A stretch of 14,918 bases of DNA from NCBI GenBank assembly GCA_019510535.1, contig JAEKKE010000127.1, forward strand, positions 1-14,918, written 5' to 3'. Position numbers and translations under genes: made by a program. A model generated the notes under the pieces. It did no database searches. It saw only the letters and a program-made list of their open reading frames with translations, and was not told where the DNA came from. Of the stretch, positions 6,236 through 14,918 are shown piece after piece. The stretch's first letter is position 1. Each line of letters begins with the position of its first letter. The DNA is from Acidobacteriota bacterium. GTDB lineage: Bacteria; Acidobacteriota; Terriglobia; Terriglobales; Acidobacteriaceae.

Positions 6236-8053
6236 ATGAGCGAGAAGACCACCAACCAGAACCCCTGGCGCGAACGTGTTGCCGCGCTGCGCAACGTGCC
6301 GATGGTGCTCACGATTATGTGGCGATCGAGCCGGGCCGCCGTGATCTGGGGTGTGATCCTGCGCATCATCGTGGCGCTGTGCCCCTTTGCCGCCGCAAAG
6401 ATCGTGCAGTACATCATCAATGACATTGCGGATACGTTGCGCGGGCGTTCGCTCGATCCGCGATTCTGGTCTCTGGTCGCCGCCGAGATCGGCATCAATG
6501 TTCTGCTCGGACTGATGATGCGTGCAATCGACTTCAGCGATGCGCTGCTGGCCAACAGCTACACCCACTACGCCTCAGTCAAAGTAATGGAGCAGGCGGC
6601 GCGGCTGGACCTGACCACTTACGAAAATCCGATCTTCCACGACCGCCTGGAGCGCGCGCGGGTGCAGGCGACGGACCGCCTGGTGATGATTCAACAGATC
6701 GGCCGCCTGTTGCAGCAGATCATCACGACATTTGTCTTCTCCGCAGCGCTGGTGCTGGCGTCGCCGTGGCTGGTGTTGCTGATGCTGGTGGGTGTGCTGC
6801 CGTCGTTCCTTGGTGAGACACACTTTGCTTTCCTCGGCTATGCCAAAAACTTCCGTCAGACACCCGCAAAGCGGCAGATGGACTATCTTCGCCAGGTGGC
6901 CGGCAGCCGCGATGGCGCCAAGGAGATCAAGCTTTTCGGTCTGAGCCACTACTTCACCAGCAAGTTCGACGAGCTGGCGCGTGGCATCCATGCCGAAGAC
7001 ACCGCCTTTGCGCGCCGCAAGCTGCTGATCGGCGGCCTGCTGAATGTCATCAGCACGCTGGGCTACTACGGCGCCTACGTCTACGTCATCTGGAGGACGA
7101 TCCAGGGCGACTACAGCATCGGCTACTTCACCTTCCTCACCGCGTCGATCCAGCAGGCCAACTCGAACCTGCAGCAGGTTTTCTCCACGGCATCCGGTAT
7201 CGCCGATCAGGCATTGTTTCTCACCGATCTGATCGAGTTCTTCCGCATGGAGCCGACGGTCAGGTCCGATCCCAAGGGGCTGCCGGCGCCAAATCCCATC
7301 CGTCAGGGATTCGAGTTCCGCAATGTTTCGTTCACCTATCCCGGAACAAGCCGCACCGTGCTCAAAAACTTCACCTTCACGCTTCGCCCCGGAGAGCGTG
7401 TTGCCCTGATCGGTGAGAACGGGCAGGGAAAGACAACCATCGTCAAGCTCATCACGCGTCTCTACGATCCTACCGAGGGCCAGATTCTTCTGGATGGCCG
7501 CGACCTGCGCGAGTACAAGCTGGAGGAGTTGCACCACGAGATCGGCGTCATCTTTCAGGACTTCATGAAGTACGAGATGACCGCGCGCGAAAACATCGGC
7601 GTCGGCCGTGTCGACCGCAAGCTTGATGAGGGCGAGATCGAGTATGCCGCGCACAAGAGTCTCGCCGATACGGTAGTGGCGAAGCTGGAGCACGGCTATG
7701 ACCAGCTTCTTGGCCGGCGTTTCGAGGGCGGTGTGGAACTCTCGGGCGGTGAGTGGCAGCGTATTGCGCTGGCGCGCGCCTATCTGCGGGATGCGCAGTT
7801 GCTGATTTTGGATGAGCCTACGGCGGCGCTCGATGCCCGCAGTGAGCTTGAGGTATTTGAACGCTTTGCCGAGCTGACGCAGGGCAAGATGGCACTGCTG
7901 ATCTCGCACCGTTTTTCGACTGTTCGCATGGCAGATCGCATCGTAGTGCTGAGCGGCGGCCGTTTGATCGAAGAAGGAAATCACCAGAAGTTGATGGAAT
8001 CCGGTGGGCTCTACGCCGAGATGTTTGAGATGCAAGCGGCAAGTTACCGCTAA
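6236..8053 (+). CDS. ABC exporter half-transporter (fused permease and ATPase)
   Basis: The 605-residue protein is a type IV ABC exporter half-transporter that would work as a homodimer. The membrane domain spans roughly residues 25-340, with hydrophobic segments near 35-58, 80-96, 162-192 and 264-290 plus a long cytoplasmic helix region rich in E, K and R. The ATPase domain has Walker A GENGQGKT (393-400), Q-loop Q441, signature LSGGEWQ (502-508), Walker B LLILDEP (522-528) and H-loop H558, so it looks fully catalytic. The signature has E instead of the more common Q, as in many peptide and lipid exporters. No N-terminal peptidase domain is present. The next gene starts 14 bases downstream, which ties it to the glucan-synthase-like protein; export of that enzyme's product, as NdvA/ChvA does for NdvB/ChvB, is the natural hypothesis. 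Overall sequence does not look especially close to NdvA. The ribosome binding site before the ATG (CCGAGAG) is weak. Confidence 0.9.
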   Translation: MSEKTTNQNPWRERVAALRNVPMVLTIMWRSSRAAVIWGVILRIIVALCPFAAAKIVQYIINDIADTLRGRSLDPRFWSLVAAEIGINVLLGLMMRAIDFSDALLANSYTHYASVKVMEQAARLDLTTYENPIFHDRLERARVQATDRLVMIQQIGRLLQQIITTFVFSAALVLASPWLVLLMLVGVLPSFLGETHFAFLGYAKNFRQTPAKRQMDYLRQVAGSRDGAKEIKLFGLSHYFTSKFDELARGIHAEDTAFARRKLLIGGLLNVISTLGYYGAYVYVIWRTIQGDYSIGYFTFLTASIQQANSNLQQVFSTASGIADQALFLTDLIEFFRMEPTVRSDPKGLPAPNPIRQGFEFRNVSFTYPGTSRTVLKNFTFTLRPGERVALIGENGQGKTTIVKLITRLYDPTEGQILLDGRDLREYKLEELHHEIGVIFQDFMKYEMTARENIGVGRVDRKLDEGEIEYAAHKSLADTVVAKLEHGYDQLLGRRFEGGVELSGGEWQRIALARAYLRDAQLLILDEPTAALDARSELEVFERFAELTQGKMALLISHRFSTVRMADRIVVLSGGRLIEEGNHQKLMESGGLYAEMFEMQAASYR

Positions 8054-8067
8054 CGAGCGAAAGAAGG

Positions 8068-11000
8068 ATGATGACAGAGGTTCAGGGCCATACAGAACTC
8101 GAACACCTGCTTCTCACGGCTCCCGTCTTTGAGACCGAGGGTCTGCCGGAGAAGCCTTTCGTCAGCGACGACGTGTTGCGTCAACGCGCGCAGTCGCTCC
8201 TGGCAGCATGGCAACCGGTGAAACAGGATCCTAAGGATGCACCGGACGACCTGGGAGTGCGGCTTGAACGTGTGACGGCACGGTTGAGCGAGACTCTGCG
8301 CCAGTGCGAGGCGGTTGTCGATCTCCGTAAGCTCACGCCTCCACTGGAACTTCTGGAGAGCTCACGCATGCTGCAGGCGGTGCTTACGGAAGCAGAGAGC
8401 AGCAAAAAGAATGTCCGCCGGCTTCCGCGTGTGACCGTTCCCGGAGATAGGGCTCTGCCTCGCGCTATGCGTGTCGCAGAAGAGTACCTGGACGCGGCCA
8501 AGGGCATCTGGTCCCCCGAATCGCTCCTCGTCTTCGTCTCGGTGATTCAAACCGAGGATCCGCTGCTACTGCACGAGACCATTGCACTGCCATTCTTTCT
8601 GCGTCTTGCGCAGGTGGAGTTCCTTCTCGACCGCGCCGCTGAGGCGTTTACGGGCACCATGCCCCCGATCGAGGACTCGCCCTTCTCCGCGCCGCTTCAC
8701 TCGCTGCGGCGTCTGCAGCAGTTTGAGTGGTCGTTGCTCACTCCGGATATGGTGGCGTTCTATCCCGTGCTTGCGCGGGATCCCTACGGCGTCTTTCTGG
8801 CGATGGATGAGGAGACACGCTCGGGATACTTGCAACGTGTTGCCGCCCTGGCATGCCGTTCCGATTGCAGCGAGTTGCAGGTAGCGCATATTGCACTCGA
8901 CCTTGCCCGTCGGGCAGAGATCAGCCCTCCCGCCGATCAGCGTTTGGCCCGGCGCATTGCGCACGTAGGCTACTACCTCTTTGAAGAAGGCTTTCCGGAG
9001 CTGGAAAATCGCATCGGCTATCACCCGACGTTGGTCGGTCGTATGCGGGCCGCTCTGGCATCCAACCGCGAAGAGGCCTATATCCTCAGCATCTTCGTTG
9101 TTTCTGTGCTGGCGATCGCGGCATTCATCGTTCCTCTGGTGCCGAACCATGCGTTTCTGGCGGTGATGGGAACCCTGCTGCTTGCCCTGTTGCCGGCGAC
9201 GCAGGGCGCCAGTGACCTGGTCAACAACACAATCACTGCCTTTATCCGGCCGCGTGCTCTGCCGAAGCTGGACTACACCAAAGGCATCCCGGATGATGCT
9301 GCGACCTTCATCGTGGTGCCGACGCTTCTGCTGAACGAGGAGCAGATCCGCGATCTCTTTGATGAGCTGGAGGCGCGCTATCTCTCGAACACCGATCCGA
9401 ACCTGTATTTCGGCCTGCTGACCGATCTGCCCGACTCTGAGGTTCGTCCGCGCACGGAAGACCGCAACGAGCTTGTAGATCTTGCCGTGCGCATGACCGA
9501 CCAGTTGAACTCACGCTATGCGAAGGATAAAGGCGGCAGCTTCCTGCTGTTGCACCGGCATCGCGTCTTCAATGCCCGCCAGGGCGTGTGGATGGGATGG
9601 GAGCGTAAGCGTGGAAAACTGTTGGATCTGAACAAACTGCTGCGAAGTGAGTTCGACAGCTTCCCGGTAAAGGCGGGTCCGGTCAGTGTGCTGAAGCGCG
9701 TACGCTACATCATCACGCTCGACTCCGATACCCAACTTCCACGTAACACGGCCGCACGGATGATCGGAACCATCTCGCATCCGCTGAATCAGGCCATCAT
9801 CGATCCGCGTCGCAGGATCGTTACGCGCGGTTACGGCATTCTGCAGCCTCGTGTTGGCGTCAGTGTTAAATCAGCCTCGCGTTCGCGGCTCGCGTCCCTC
9901 TACTCCGGCGAGACCGGTTTCGATATCTACACACGGGCTGTAAGCGATGTCTACCAGGACGTCTTCGGCGAAGGCAGCTTCACCGGTAAAGGCATCTACG
10001 AGGCGTCAGTGCTGCACGAAGTGCTGGATCGCCGCTTCCCGCGGAACATGTTGCTCTCACACGATCTGATCGAGGGAGCTTATGTTCGCGCCGGCCTGGT
10101 GACAGACATTGAGGTCATCGACGACTATCCCTCGCACTATTCGGCGCATACACGCCGCAAACATCGTTGGGTGCGCGGTGACTGGCAGATCCTGCAATGG
10201 CTTTTCAGTCGCGTTCCGGATGAGTCGGACCGGATGGCCGAAAACCCCATCAGCATGATCTCGCAGTGGAAGATCTTCGATAACCTGCGCCGCAGCCTGG
10301 TGGAGCCCATCACCTTTATCCTTCTGATCTGCGGCTGGCTCTTCCTGCCCGGAGGCGCCCGCTACTGGACCTTCGTCACCTTGATGCTGCTGCTCTTCCC
10401 GGTCTTCGTGCAACTTGCCTTCAATATCGGCCGCGCCGTGGCGCGCCGCAACTCTGAGGCTGTGATCGAGAGCTTCCGCGGCTTCTGGGCCTCACTCGGA
10501 TTCCATCTCCTCAATCTTGCGTTTCTGCCCCATCACGCATTTCTCTCCATCGATGCCATTATGCGTTCGCTGGTGCGCCGCTTCCTCACCGGGCGAAAAC
10601 TGCTGGAGTGGGAGACGGCCGCGCAGGCAGAGGCGGCGCGGACACGGAGCTCGCTGGATATCTACCTGCAGATCTCTCCCGCCATTGCCTTCGCCATCGG
10701 CGTCATCATTGCATTGCATCACTGGAAAGATCTCTTCACCGCCGGTCCAATCCTTATCCTCTGGGCACTCACCTCAGCGATCACCGGCTGGCTCAATTCG
10801 CCGCCGCGAAAGCTGGATGCTCCTCTGTCGGCAGAGGATCGCGAGTTCCTGGAGCGCCAGGCGCTGCTTACCTGGCGATACTATGCGGAGTTTGGGGACG
10901 AGCGGAATCAGTGGCTGATTCCGGATAACGTCACGGAAGAGAATCTGCACCAGACACGCACGCTTTCGCCCACGAACCTGGGCATGCTCTTCAATGCCCG

Positions 11001-12531
11001 CCAGGCAGCGCTGCAGCTTGGCTTCCTTACGGTGCCGGAGTTTACCCGCGCAACGTTAGGCACCATGGCCACCTATGATCGCCTGGAGAAGGTAAACGGT
11101 CATATCTATAACTGGATCAACATCCCCACACTGCAGGCGATTCCACCATTCACCATCTCTTCCGTGGATAGCGGTAACCTGGCGGCCAGTCTATATGCCC
11201 TTACCGGCGGTGTGCAGGACATTCTGAAGCAGCCGCTCCTCACCCAGACAACGTTCTCTGCGATCCGCAAGATGATGGGTCACGAAGGGTTCCCACCGAA
11301 TCAGTCTGTCGCCTCGTTGCGTGACAGCATCCGCTGGCTGGTCGAGCTTCCCAGCATCGACGCGCAGGGAGAGTGGGTGTTGGCGGAGGCGGAGCGGCGC
11401 CGGAAGCAGCTTATCGACTACGTCGAGCGTTATACCCCCTGGCTGCTACCGAAGTTCGAGTCGCTGTTTCATCTGACGGTCTTTGCCGATCCTGAGAATG
11501 AGATTATTCCCGCGTTGCAGAATGCCGTGGACTACGTGCATTCGCTCGACGAACGCCTGATGCACCTGGCTAATGCCGCGACCGGCGCGGACCGCGAGCT
11601 GGCAATCGAGCTGCGGATCCTGATGCCGACGGCGATGGAATCTCTTGTCGCGCTGGTGCACGAGGTGCAGCACATCGCCAATCTCAGCGGTTGGCATGCC
11701 AACGCCATGCGCTTCGACTTCATGCTTGAGCCGCAGCGCCAGCTTCTCTCCATTGGATACGACGGAGCACAAAAGGAACTCTTTCCGGCCTGCTATGACC
11801 TCGTCGCCTCTGAGGCGCGTATCGCCACCTTCCTGGCCATTGCCAAAGGCGACATCCCGCAGCGGGCGTGGTTCCGACTGGGCCGCTCCCATGTCATCGT
11901 GGGCGGCCGCGCTGCTTTGCTCTCCTGGACGGGCACAATGTTTGAGTACCTGATGCCCGCGCTGTGGATGCGCCACTATCCCGATACGCTGATCACGCGA
12001 TCGATGGAGTCTGCCATCGCCATCCAGCAACATCACGTCAAAGGCATGCCATGGGGCATCTCGGAGAGCGGCATGGCGACACGCGATCCCGACGGACGCT
12101 ATCAGTACCAGGCGTGGGGCATTCCTGACCTGGCCCTGAAGTATGGAGCCGAAGACGGACCGGTTATTTCGCCCTATTCCACCTTCCTGACGTTGCCGTT
12201 TATCCGCAAGCATGCGATTACCAACCTACGGTGGATGGCGCAGATGGGCTGGGTCGGCGATTACGGATTCTATGAGGCGGCCGACTATCGGTTGAATCAA
12301 AAGCAGCCCGAGCTGGTACGGAGCTGGATGGCTCATCACCAGGGCATGTGCCTGCTCGCGGTCACCAATCTCCTTTGTGACAACGTATTCCAGCATTGGT
12401 TCCACGCGAACGCGAAGGTTCGTGCCGCGGAGCTGCTGCTGCACGAGCGTCCGCTCAGCAAGCCGGCTCTGCGGGAGCTTCAGCGTACGCAACCACAGCT
12501 TTCCACGGCTCCCGTGAAGGCAGTGGCCTGA
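8068..12531 (+). CDS. Cyclic beta-1,2-glucan-synthase-like membrane protein: GT84-type transferase plus GH189/glycoamylase-like domain, no GH94
   Basis: This 1487-residue protein aligns by motif order with the N-terminal half of NdvB/ChvB/Cgs (about 2800 residues). Residues 1-335 form a soluble helical region; two membrane segments follow (about 338-378). A GT core runs from about 411 to 740 with VVPTLLLNEEQ (416-426), the DxD-type LDSD (551-554), SHDLIEG (664-670) and RRKHRWVRGDWQ (696-707, like the QxxRW motif of processive transferases). Further membrane segments lie at about 746-787, 805-825, 870-884 and 893-909. A glycoamylase/GH189-like domain occupies about 925-1460 (GWHANAMRFDFM, IGYDGAQKELFP, FEYLMPALW, WGISESG, GFYEAADYR, MAHHQGM); E1333 and E1403 are candidate acidic catalytic residues. 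The GH94 phosphorylase half that trims chains in Cgs is absent; the frame ends with a normal tail and stop. Expected role: synthesis and transglycosylation of a beta-1,2-linked glucan at the inner membrane. An AAGAAGG site abuts tandem ATG codons at 8068 and 8071; either may be used. Confidence 0.87.
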   Translation: MMTEVQGHTELEHLLLTAPVFETEGLPEKPFVSDDVLRQRAQSLLAAWQPVKQDPKDAPDDLGVRLERVTARLSETLRQCEAVVDLRKLTPPLELLESSRMLQAVLTEAESSKKNVRRLPRVTVPGDRALPRAMRVAEEYLDAAKGIWSPESLLVFVSVIQTEDPLLLHETIALPFFLRLAQVEFLLDRAAEAFTGTMPPIEDSPFSAPLHSLRRLQQFEWSLLTPDMVAFYPVLARDPYGVFLAMDEETRSGYLQRVAALACRSDCSELQVAHIALDLARRAEISPPADQRLARRIAHVGYYLFEEGFPELENRIGYHPTLVGRMRAALASNREEAYILSIFVVSVLAIAAFIVPLVPNHAFLAVMGTLLLALLPATQGASDLVNNTITAFIRPRALPKLDYTKGIPDDAATFIVVPTLLLNEEQIRDLFDELEARYLSNTDPNLYFGLLTDLPDSEVRPRTEDRNELVDLAVRMTDQLNSRYAKDKGGSFLLLHRHRVFNARQGVWMGWERKRGKLLDLNKLLRSEFDSFPVKAGPVSVLKRVRYIITLDSDTQLPRNTAARMIGTISHPLNQAIIDPRRRIVTRGYGILQPRVGVSVKSASRSRLASLYSGETGFDIYTRAVSDVYQDVFGEGSFTGKGIYEASVLHEVLDRRFPRNMLLSHDLIEGAYVRAGLVTDIEVIDDYPSHYSAHTRRKHRWVRGDWQILQWLFSRVPDESDRMAENPISMISQWKIFDNLRRSLVEPITFILLICGWLFLPGGARYWTFVTLMLLLFPVFVQLAFNIGRAVARRNSEAVIESFRGFWASLGFHLLNLAFLPHHAFLSIDAIMRSLVRRFLTGRKLLEWETAAQAEAARTRSSLDIYLQISPAIAFAIGVIIALHHWKDLFTAGPILILWALTSAITGWLNSPPRKLDAPLSAEDREFLERQALLTWRYYAEFGDERNQWLIPDNVTEENLHQTRTLSPTNLGMLFNARQAALQLGFLTVPEFTRATLGTMATYDRLEKVNGHIYNWINIPTLQAIPPFTISSVDSGNLAASLYALTGGVQDILKQPLLTQTTFSAIRKMMGHEGFPPNQSVASLRDSIRWLVELPSIDAQGEWVLAEAERRRKQLIDYVERYTPWLLPKFESLFHLTVFADPENEIIPALQNAVDYVHSLDERLMHLANAATGADRELAIELRILMPTAMESLVALVHEVQHIANLSGWHANAMRFDFMLEPQRQLLSIGYDGAQKELFPACYDLVASEARIATFLAIAKGDIPQRAWFRLGRSHVIVGGRAALLSWTGTMFEYLMPALWMRHYPDTLITRSMESAIAIQQHHVKGMPWGISESGMATRDPDGRYQYQAWGIPDLALKYGAEDGPVISPYSTFLTLPFIRKHAITNLRWMAQMGWVGDYGFYEAADYRLNQKQPELVRSWMAHHQGMCLLAVTNLLCDNVFQHWFHANAKVRAAELLLHERPLSKPALRELQRTQPQLSTAPVKAVA

Positions 12532-12601
12532 CGTCGAATACCGCCCGGCTTTCACGGAATCGCTTGCACGCCAGGCGGCAGAGTGGTGCAATCAAGGGAG
12601 A

Positions 12602-13045
12602 TTGAGGAAACTCTTCTCCATTCTGTTGCTGGTCGCCTTGGCCCTGCCGCTGGCCACGCCCCTGCTGGCCGCCGTGCAGGACGATGATGCTCACCTTCCG
12701 CCGTGCTGCCGAAGGCACGGCAAACATCGCTGTTCCATGGGCATGATGGCGGGAACGATGGATAAGGCGATGAGCGCGGCTATGGCCGAAATGGCCAGGG
12801 AAGATGCGACCAATCAGGATGCAGCGCCGCACCATCTGCATGTCGCTACACCGACGGAGAGGTGCCCCTATTGCCCGGCTTCGATTGATTCTCCGGCGCA
12901 GCCGCTTGCATCGCTTCCATTCTTTGCCAGTCTTCCTCCGGTCCGCGCCTCGCGAGACCACATCTATGCCCGGCCTCTCTCGCAGCAGTTAGCGCTGCAT
13001 ACCGTCTCCGATTCTGAGCGCGGTCCGCCGACCCTTCTTTTCTAG
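12602..13045 (+). CDS. Small predicted-secreted Cys/His/Met-rich protein (possible metal-binding, DUF2946-like features)
   Basis: The 147-residue protein starts with a clear signal peptide (MRKLFSILLLVALALPLATPLLAA, cleavage near residue 23-24), so it is probably periplasmic or outer-membrane associated. The mature part has two clusters of potential metal ligands: PPCCRRHGKHRCSMGMM (33-49, with C35, C36, H39, H42, C44 and several Met) and HHLH...RCPYCP (77-92, with C88 and C91). The CPYC element recalls DUF2946-like proteins that neighbour TonB-linked copper receptors; this is a remembered resemblance, not a proven match. The start is assigned to TTG at 12602 because no ATG or GTG gives a signal peptide. 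Its AAGGGAG ribosome binding site is very close (1 base), so the exact start is uncertain. It lies 70 bases after the glucan synthase gene and 96 bases before the TonB-dependent receptor; co-function with the receptor is inferred. Confidence 0.75.
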   Translation: MRKLFSILLLVALALPLATPLLAAVQDDDAHLPPCCRRHGKHRCSMGMMAGTMDKAMSAAMAEMAREDATNQDAAPHHLHVATPTERCPYCPASIDSPAQPLASLPFFASLPPVRASRDHIYARPLSQQLALHTVSDSERGPPTLLF

Positions 13046-13074
13046 CCAACGGTTCAAGAACGTCTCTGCTGTCG

Positions 13075-13104
13075 TTGTATGGCGCGCCTTGCTGTCTTTA
13101 TACA
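13075..13104 (+). promoter_or_regulatory. Possible sigma70-type promoter for the TonB-dependent receptor gene
   Basis: TTGTAT at 13075-13080 and TATACA at 13099-13104 are separated by 18 bases, about 37 bases before the receptor's ATG. The -10 matches four of six consensus positions and the -35 only three, so this is a weak candidate. Confidence 0.3.
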
Positions 13105-13141
13105 GAGCGCTCCGCGGCAGCCCATCCGTTTGGAGGAAAGC

Positions 13142-14918
13142 ATGTTTACCCGGAGAGCGGCCCTCGTCGCCCTGTCCCTCTTTGCAACTTCAGCCATCTA
13201 TGCGCAGGAGACGCTGACCAGCGCCTCCGTCACCGGTCGCGTCCTCGATCCCTCGGGGGCGCTTATCGCTCAAGCTCCCGTCGCTGCTCGTTCCATTGCA
13301 ACCAATCAGAACTACACAACCGCGACCGATGAGCGCGGCCGTTTTCGTCTGCCATTTCTGCCGGTAGGGGAATACGTCTTTACCGCCCAGCCGAGAGGAT
13401 TTCAAGCAACCAGTGTCAGAGTGCAACTCGGGGTTGGGTCTGCTCTCGACCTCGCGCTGCAAGCAACGGTTGCCGGGCAAAACGTCACCGTGGAGGTCGT
13501 AGACGGAACGACGTTGCCCCTCGAAGCCAACCGCAGCCAGATCTCAGAAACAGTGCACCAGGCCGAGGTGACAGAGCTGCCATACAACGGCCGCAACTAT
13601 CTTGACCTTGCGCTTCTGGCTCCAGGTGTAAGCCCCACCAATACCAACAGCACGCAGACCTTTGCCGAGACCTCTCCGGTCATCGGGCAGGGATATTCCA
13701 TCAACAGCCAGCGGAACTTCTCCAACAGCTTCGTCGTGGATGGTCTCTCCGCCAACGACGATGCCGCCGGTCTCGCCGGTAATTCGTATGGCATGGATGT
13801 AGTGCGGGAGTTCCAGGTGGTCACCTCAGGTGGCCAGGCCGAGTTCGGCCGCGCCATGGGCGGTTATTTCAATATCGTCACGCGCAGCGGAACCAACGAC
13901 CTGCACGGTACGGCCTATGGGTTTTTGCGGAACCAGCGGCTCAACGCGCAGAATCCACTCTCGCGCACCACTCTGCCGCTGACACAGGGACAGTATGGCG
14001 TGAGCCTCGGTGGGCCGTTGCGGCGTGACCGCAGCTTTCTCTTCGGCAACTATGAAGGGCGGCGACTGAATACGAACGGAATCGTGACCATCTCGCCCGC
14101 GAACGCCACGGCGATCAACAATCGCCTGAATGCTCTCGGTTTCACCGGTCCTCGCTTGTCGGTAGGGAGCAGCACGACAACCCTCTATCCGACGACAGTG
14201 CACTCCGACAATCTCTTTCTGCGCGGAGATCATCGCTTCAGCGACAAAGATCAGCTCACATTGCGTTACAGCTACTACCGGTTGAACAGTGTCAACGCTC
14301 GCGGGGCCGGAGCATTGGCGGATGTCAGCTATGGAACCGCGGTACGCGACACCAATCACACGGTTGCAGCGAGTAATATCGCGACGCTTTCACCGCGCAC
14401 CTTCAACGAGACTCGGGGACAGTTCACCTATGACAGCCTGGACGCTCCGTCGAATACCCAGAACAGTCCTGCGATTACCATCAGCGGCGTCGCGAGCTTC
14501 GGGCGGTTTTCTTCTTCTCCTGTCGCTCGCCTGAACTACCTGTATGAGGTGGTCGATAACCTGGTGATGCAGCATGGAGCCCATACGTTGAAGACTGGCG
14601 TGGACTTCCTTTTCAACCGAGACACCATTACTTTCCCTATGTCGATTGCGGGAAACTATACCTTCCCATCGTTGACGTCGTTTCTGTCCAGCACTACTGG
14701 ATACTCCAGCTACGCGCAAAACTTCGGCACGCCCTTCATTGCCCAGAAAAACCCCAACGTCGGTTTCTACGTGCAGGACGAATGGAAGGCGCTTCCATCG
14801 CTGACCATCAATGCCGGTCTGCGCTACGACTTGCAGTTTCTGCCGACCGTGAATACCGATACGAATAATCTTTCCCCTCGCATCGGTTTTGCGTGGTCGC
14901 CGTTCGGCGATCATCGTA
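13142..14918 (+). CDS. Oar-like TonB-dependent receptor with N-terminal carboxypeptidase-regulatory-like domain (partial, C-terminus beyond window)
   Basis: The ATG at 13142 is preceded by a strong GGAGG about 6 bases upstream and opens a frame that runs without stop to the window edge, 592 codons. Residues 1-22 are a signal peptide ending in AQ. Residues 25-107 form a carboxypeptidase-regulatory-like beta-sandwich (SVTGRVLDPSGA, ATDERGRFRLPFLPVGEYVF). The plug domain follows with ELPYNGRNYLDLALLAPGV (145-163), FVVDGLSANDD (197-207), VREFQVVTSGGQAEFGRA (221-238) and NIVTRSGTNDLHG (244-256). The remaining sequence is alternating amphipathic strands typical of the outer-membrane barrel. This is the Oar-like TonB-dependent transporter group that is greatly expanded in Acidobacteria. 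The transported substrate cannot be read from the sequence; the upstream Cys/His/Met-rich protein hints at, but does not show, a metal. At least several hundred residues of barrel are missing. Confidence 0.93.
   Translation, partial: MFTRRAALVALSLFATSAIYAQETLTSASVTGRVLDPSGALIAQAPVAARSIATNQNYTTATDERGRFRLPFLPVGEYVFTAQPRGFQATSVRVQLGVGSALDLALQATVAGQNVTVEVVDGTTLPLEANRSQISETVHQAEVTELPYNGRNYLDLALLAPGVSPTNTNSTQTFAETSPVIGQGYSINSQRNFSNSFVVDGLSANDDAAGLAGNSYGMDVVREFQVVTSGGQAEFGRAMGGYFNIVTRSGTNDLHGTAYGFLRNQRLNAQNPLSRTTLPLTQGQYGVSLGGPLRRDRSFLFGNYEGRRLNTNGIVTISPANATAINNRLNALGFTGPRLSVGSSTTTLYPTTVHSDNLFLRGDHRFSDKDQLTLRYSYYRLNSVNARGAGALADVSYGTAVRDTNHTVAASNIATLSPRTFNETRGQFTYDSLDAPSNTQNSPAITISGVASFGRFSSSPVARLNYLYEVVDNLVMQHGAHTLKTGVDFLFNRDTITFPMSIAGNYTFPSLTSFLSSTTGYSSYAQNFGTPFIAQKNPNVGFYVQDEWKALPSLTINAGLRYDLQFLPTVNTDTNNLSPRIGFAWSPFGDHR

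Noticed and set aside
6575..8035. 486-codon open frame on the minus strand
   Set aside because: Antisense to the ABC exporter, which has all ATPase motifs; the antisense product is Gln/Arg/His-rich without recognisable domains.
11446..12213. 255-codon open frame on the minus strand
   Set aside because: Antisense to the GH189-like domain of the glucan synthase; no ribosome binding site or domain features.
8068..12531. Possibility that the glucan synthase is a truncated or frameshifted full-length Cgs
   Set aside because: The frame ends cleanly after the GH189-like domain, the next 70 bases are followed by an unrelated secreted protein, and no GH94-like sequence is seen downstream; it looks like a genuine shorter architecture.
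1..14918. Search for a defence system, prophage or mobile element
   Set aside because: No integrase, transposase, terminal repeats, CRISPR repeats, nuclease/methylase or toxin-antitoxin pairs were recognised; the genes look like ordinary chromosomal metabolic and envelope functions.

Overview
The window looks like a chromosomal segment of a GC-rich Gram-negative bacterium, most likely an acidobacterium of the Terriglobales/Acidobacteriaceae type. This rests on three gene types: an Oar-like TonB-dependent receptor with an N-terminal carboxypeptidase-regulatory-like domain, an FG-GAP/VCBS repeat protein, and a cyclic-glucan-synthase-like giant protein without a phosphorylase domain. The assignment comes from remembered family distribution, not from a marker gene. 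No rRNA, tRNA, CRISPR array, transposase or integrase was seen.

Left half (1-5887), all on the minus strand, listed here in transcription order. A three-gene cassette (5887-3365) encodes a GTG-started ATP-grasp ligase with a Lys/Pro-rich tail, a 109-residue DUF6572-like protein, and a YbdK/GCS2-type carboxylate-amine ligase. Gaps of 34-38 bases suggest one operon. An AT-rich region with a perfect 10-bp inverted repeat follows. Next is a histidinol-phosphate-aminotransferase-like PLP enzyme with a twin-arginine signal, closed by a strong intrinsic terminator with a UUCG loop (1805-1837). Then come an M29-family aminopeptidase and, running off the left edge, a secreted FG-GAP/VCBS repeat protein whose leader is full of inverted repeats.

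A 348-base divergent intergenic region (5888-6235) carries two adjacent hairpins on the side of the ATP-grasp gene.

Right half (6236-14918), all on the plus strand. An ABC exporter half-transporter (permease plus ATPase in one chain) is followed after 14 bases by a 1487-residue membrane protein. That protein combines a GT84-like glucosyltransferase core with a glycoamylase/GH189-like domain and resembles the front half of cyclic beta-1,2-glucan synthase (NdvB/ChvB/Cgs). The pair parallels the rhizobial NdvA-NdvB export and synthesis partnership, but without the GH94 phosphorylase half. After 70 bases comes a small predicted-secreted protein rich in Cys, His and Met. An Oar-like TonB-dependent receptor then runs off the right edge.

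The three most interesting units are the ATP-grasp/DUF/GCS2 cassette (predicted amide-bond chemistry with unknown product), the exporter plus phosphorylase-less glucan synthase pair, and the metal-ligand-rich secreted protein in front of a TonB-dependent receptor. Both edge genes (599-1 minus and 13142-14918 plus) are real but truncated by the window.
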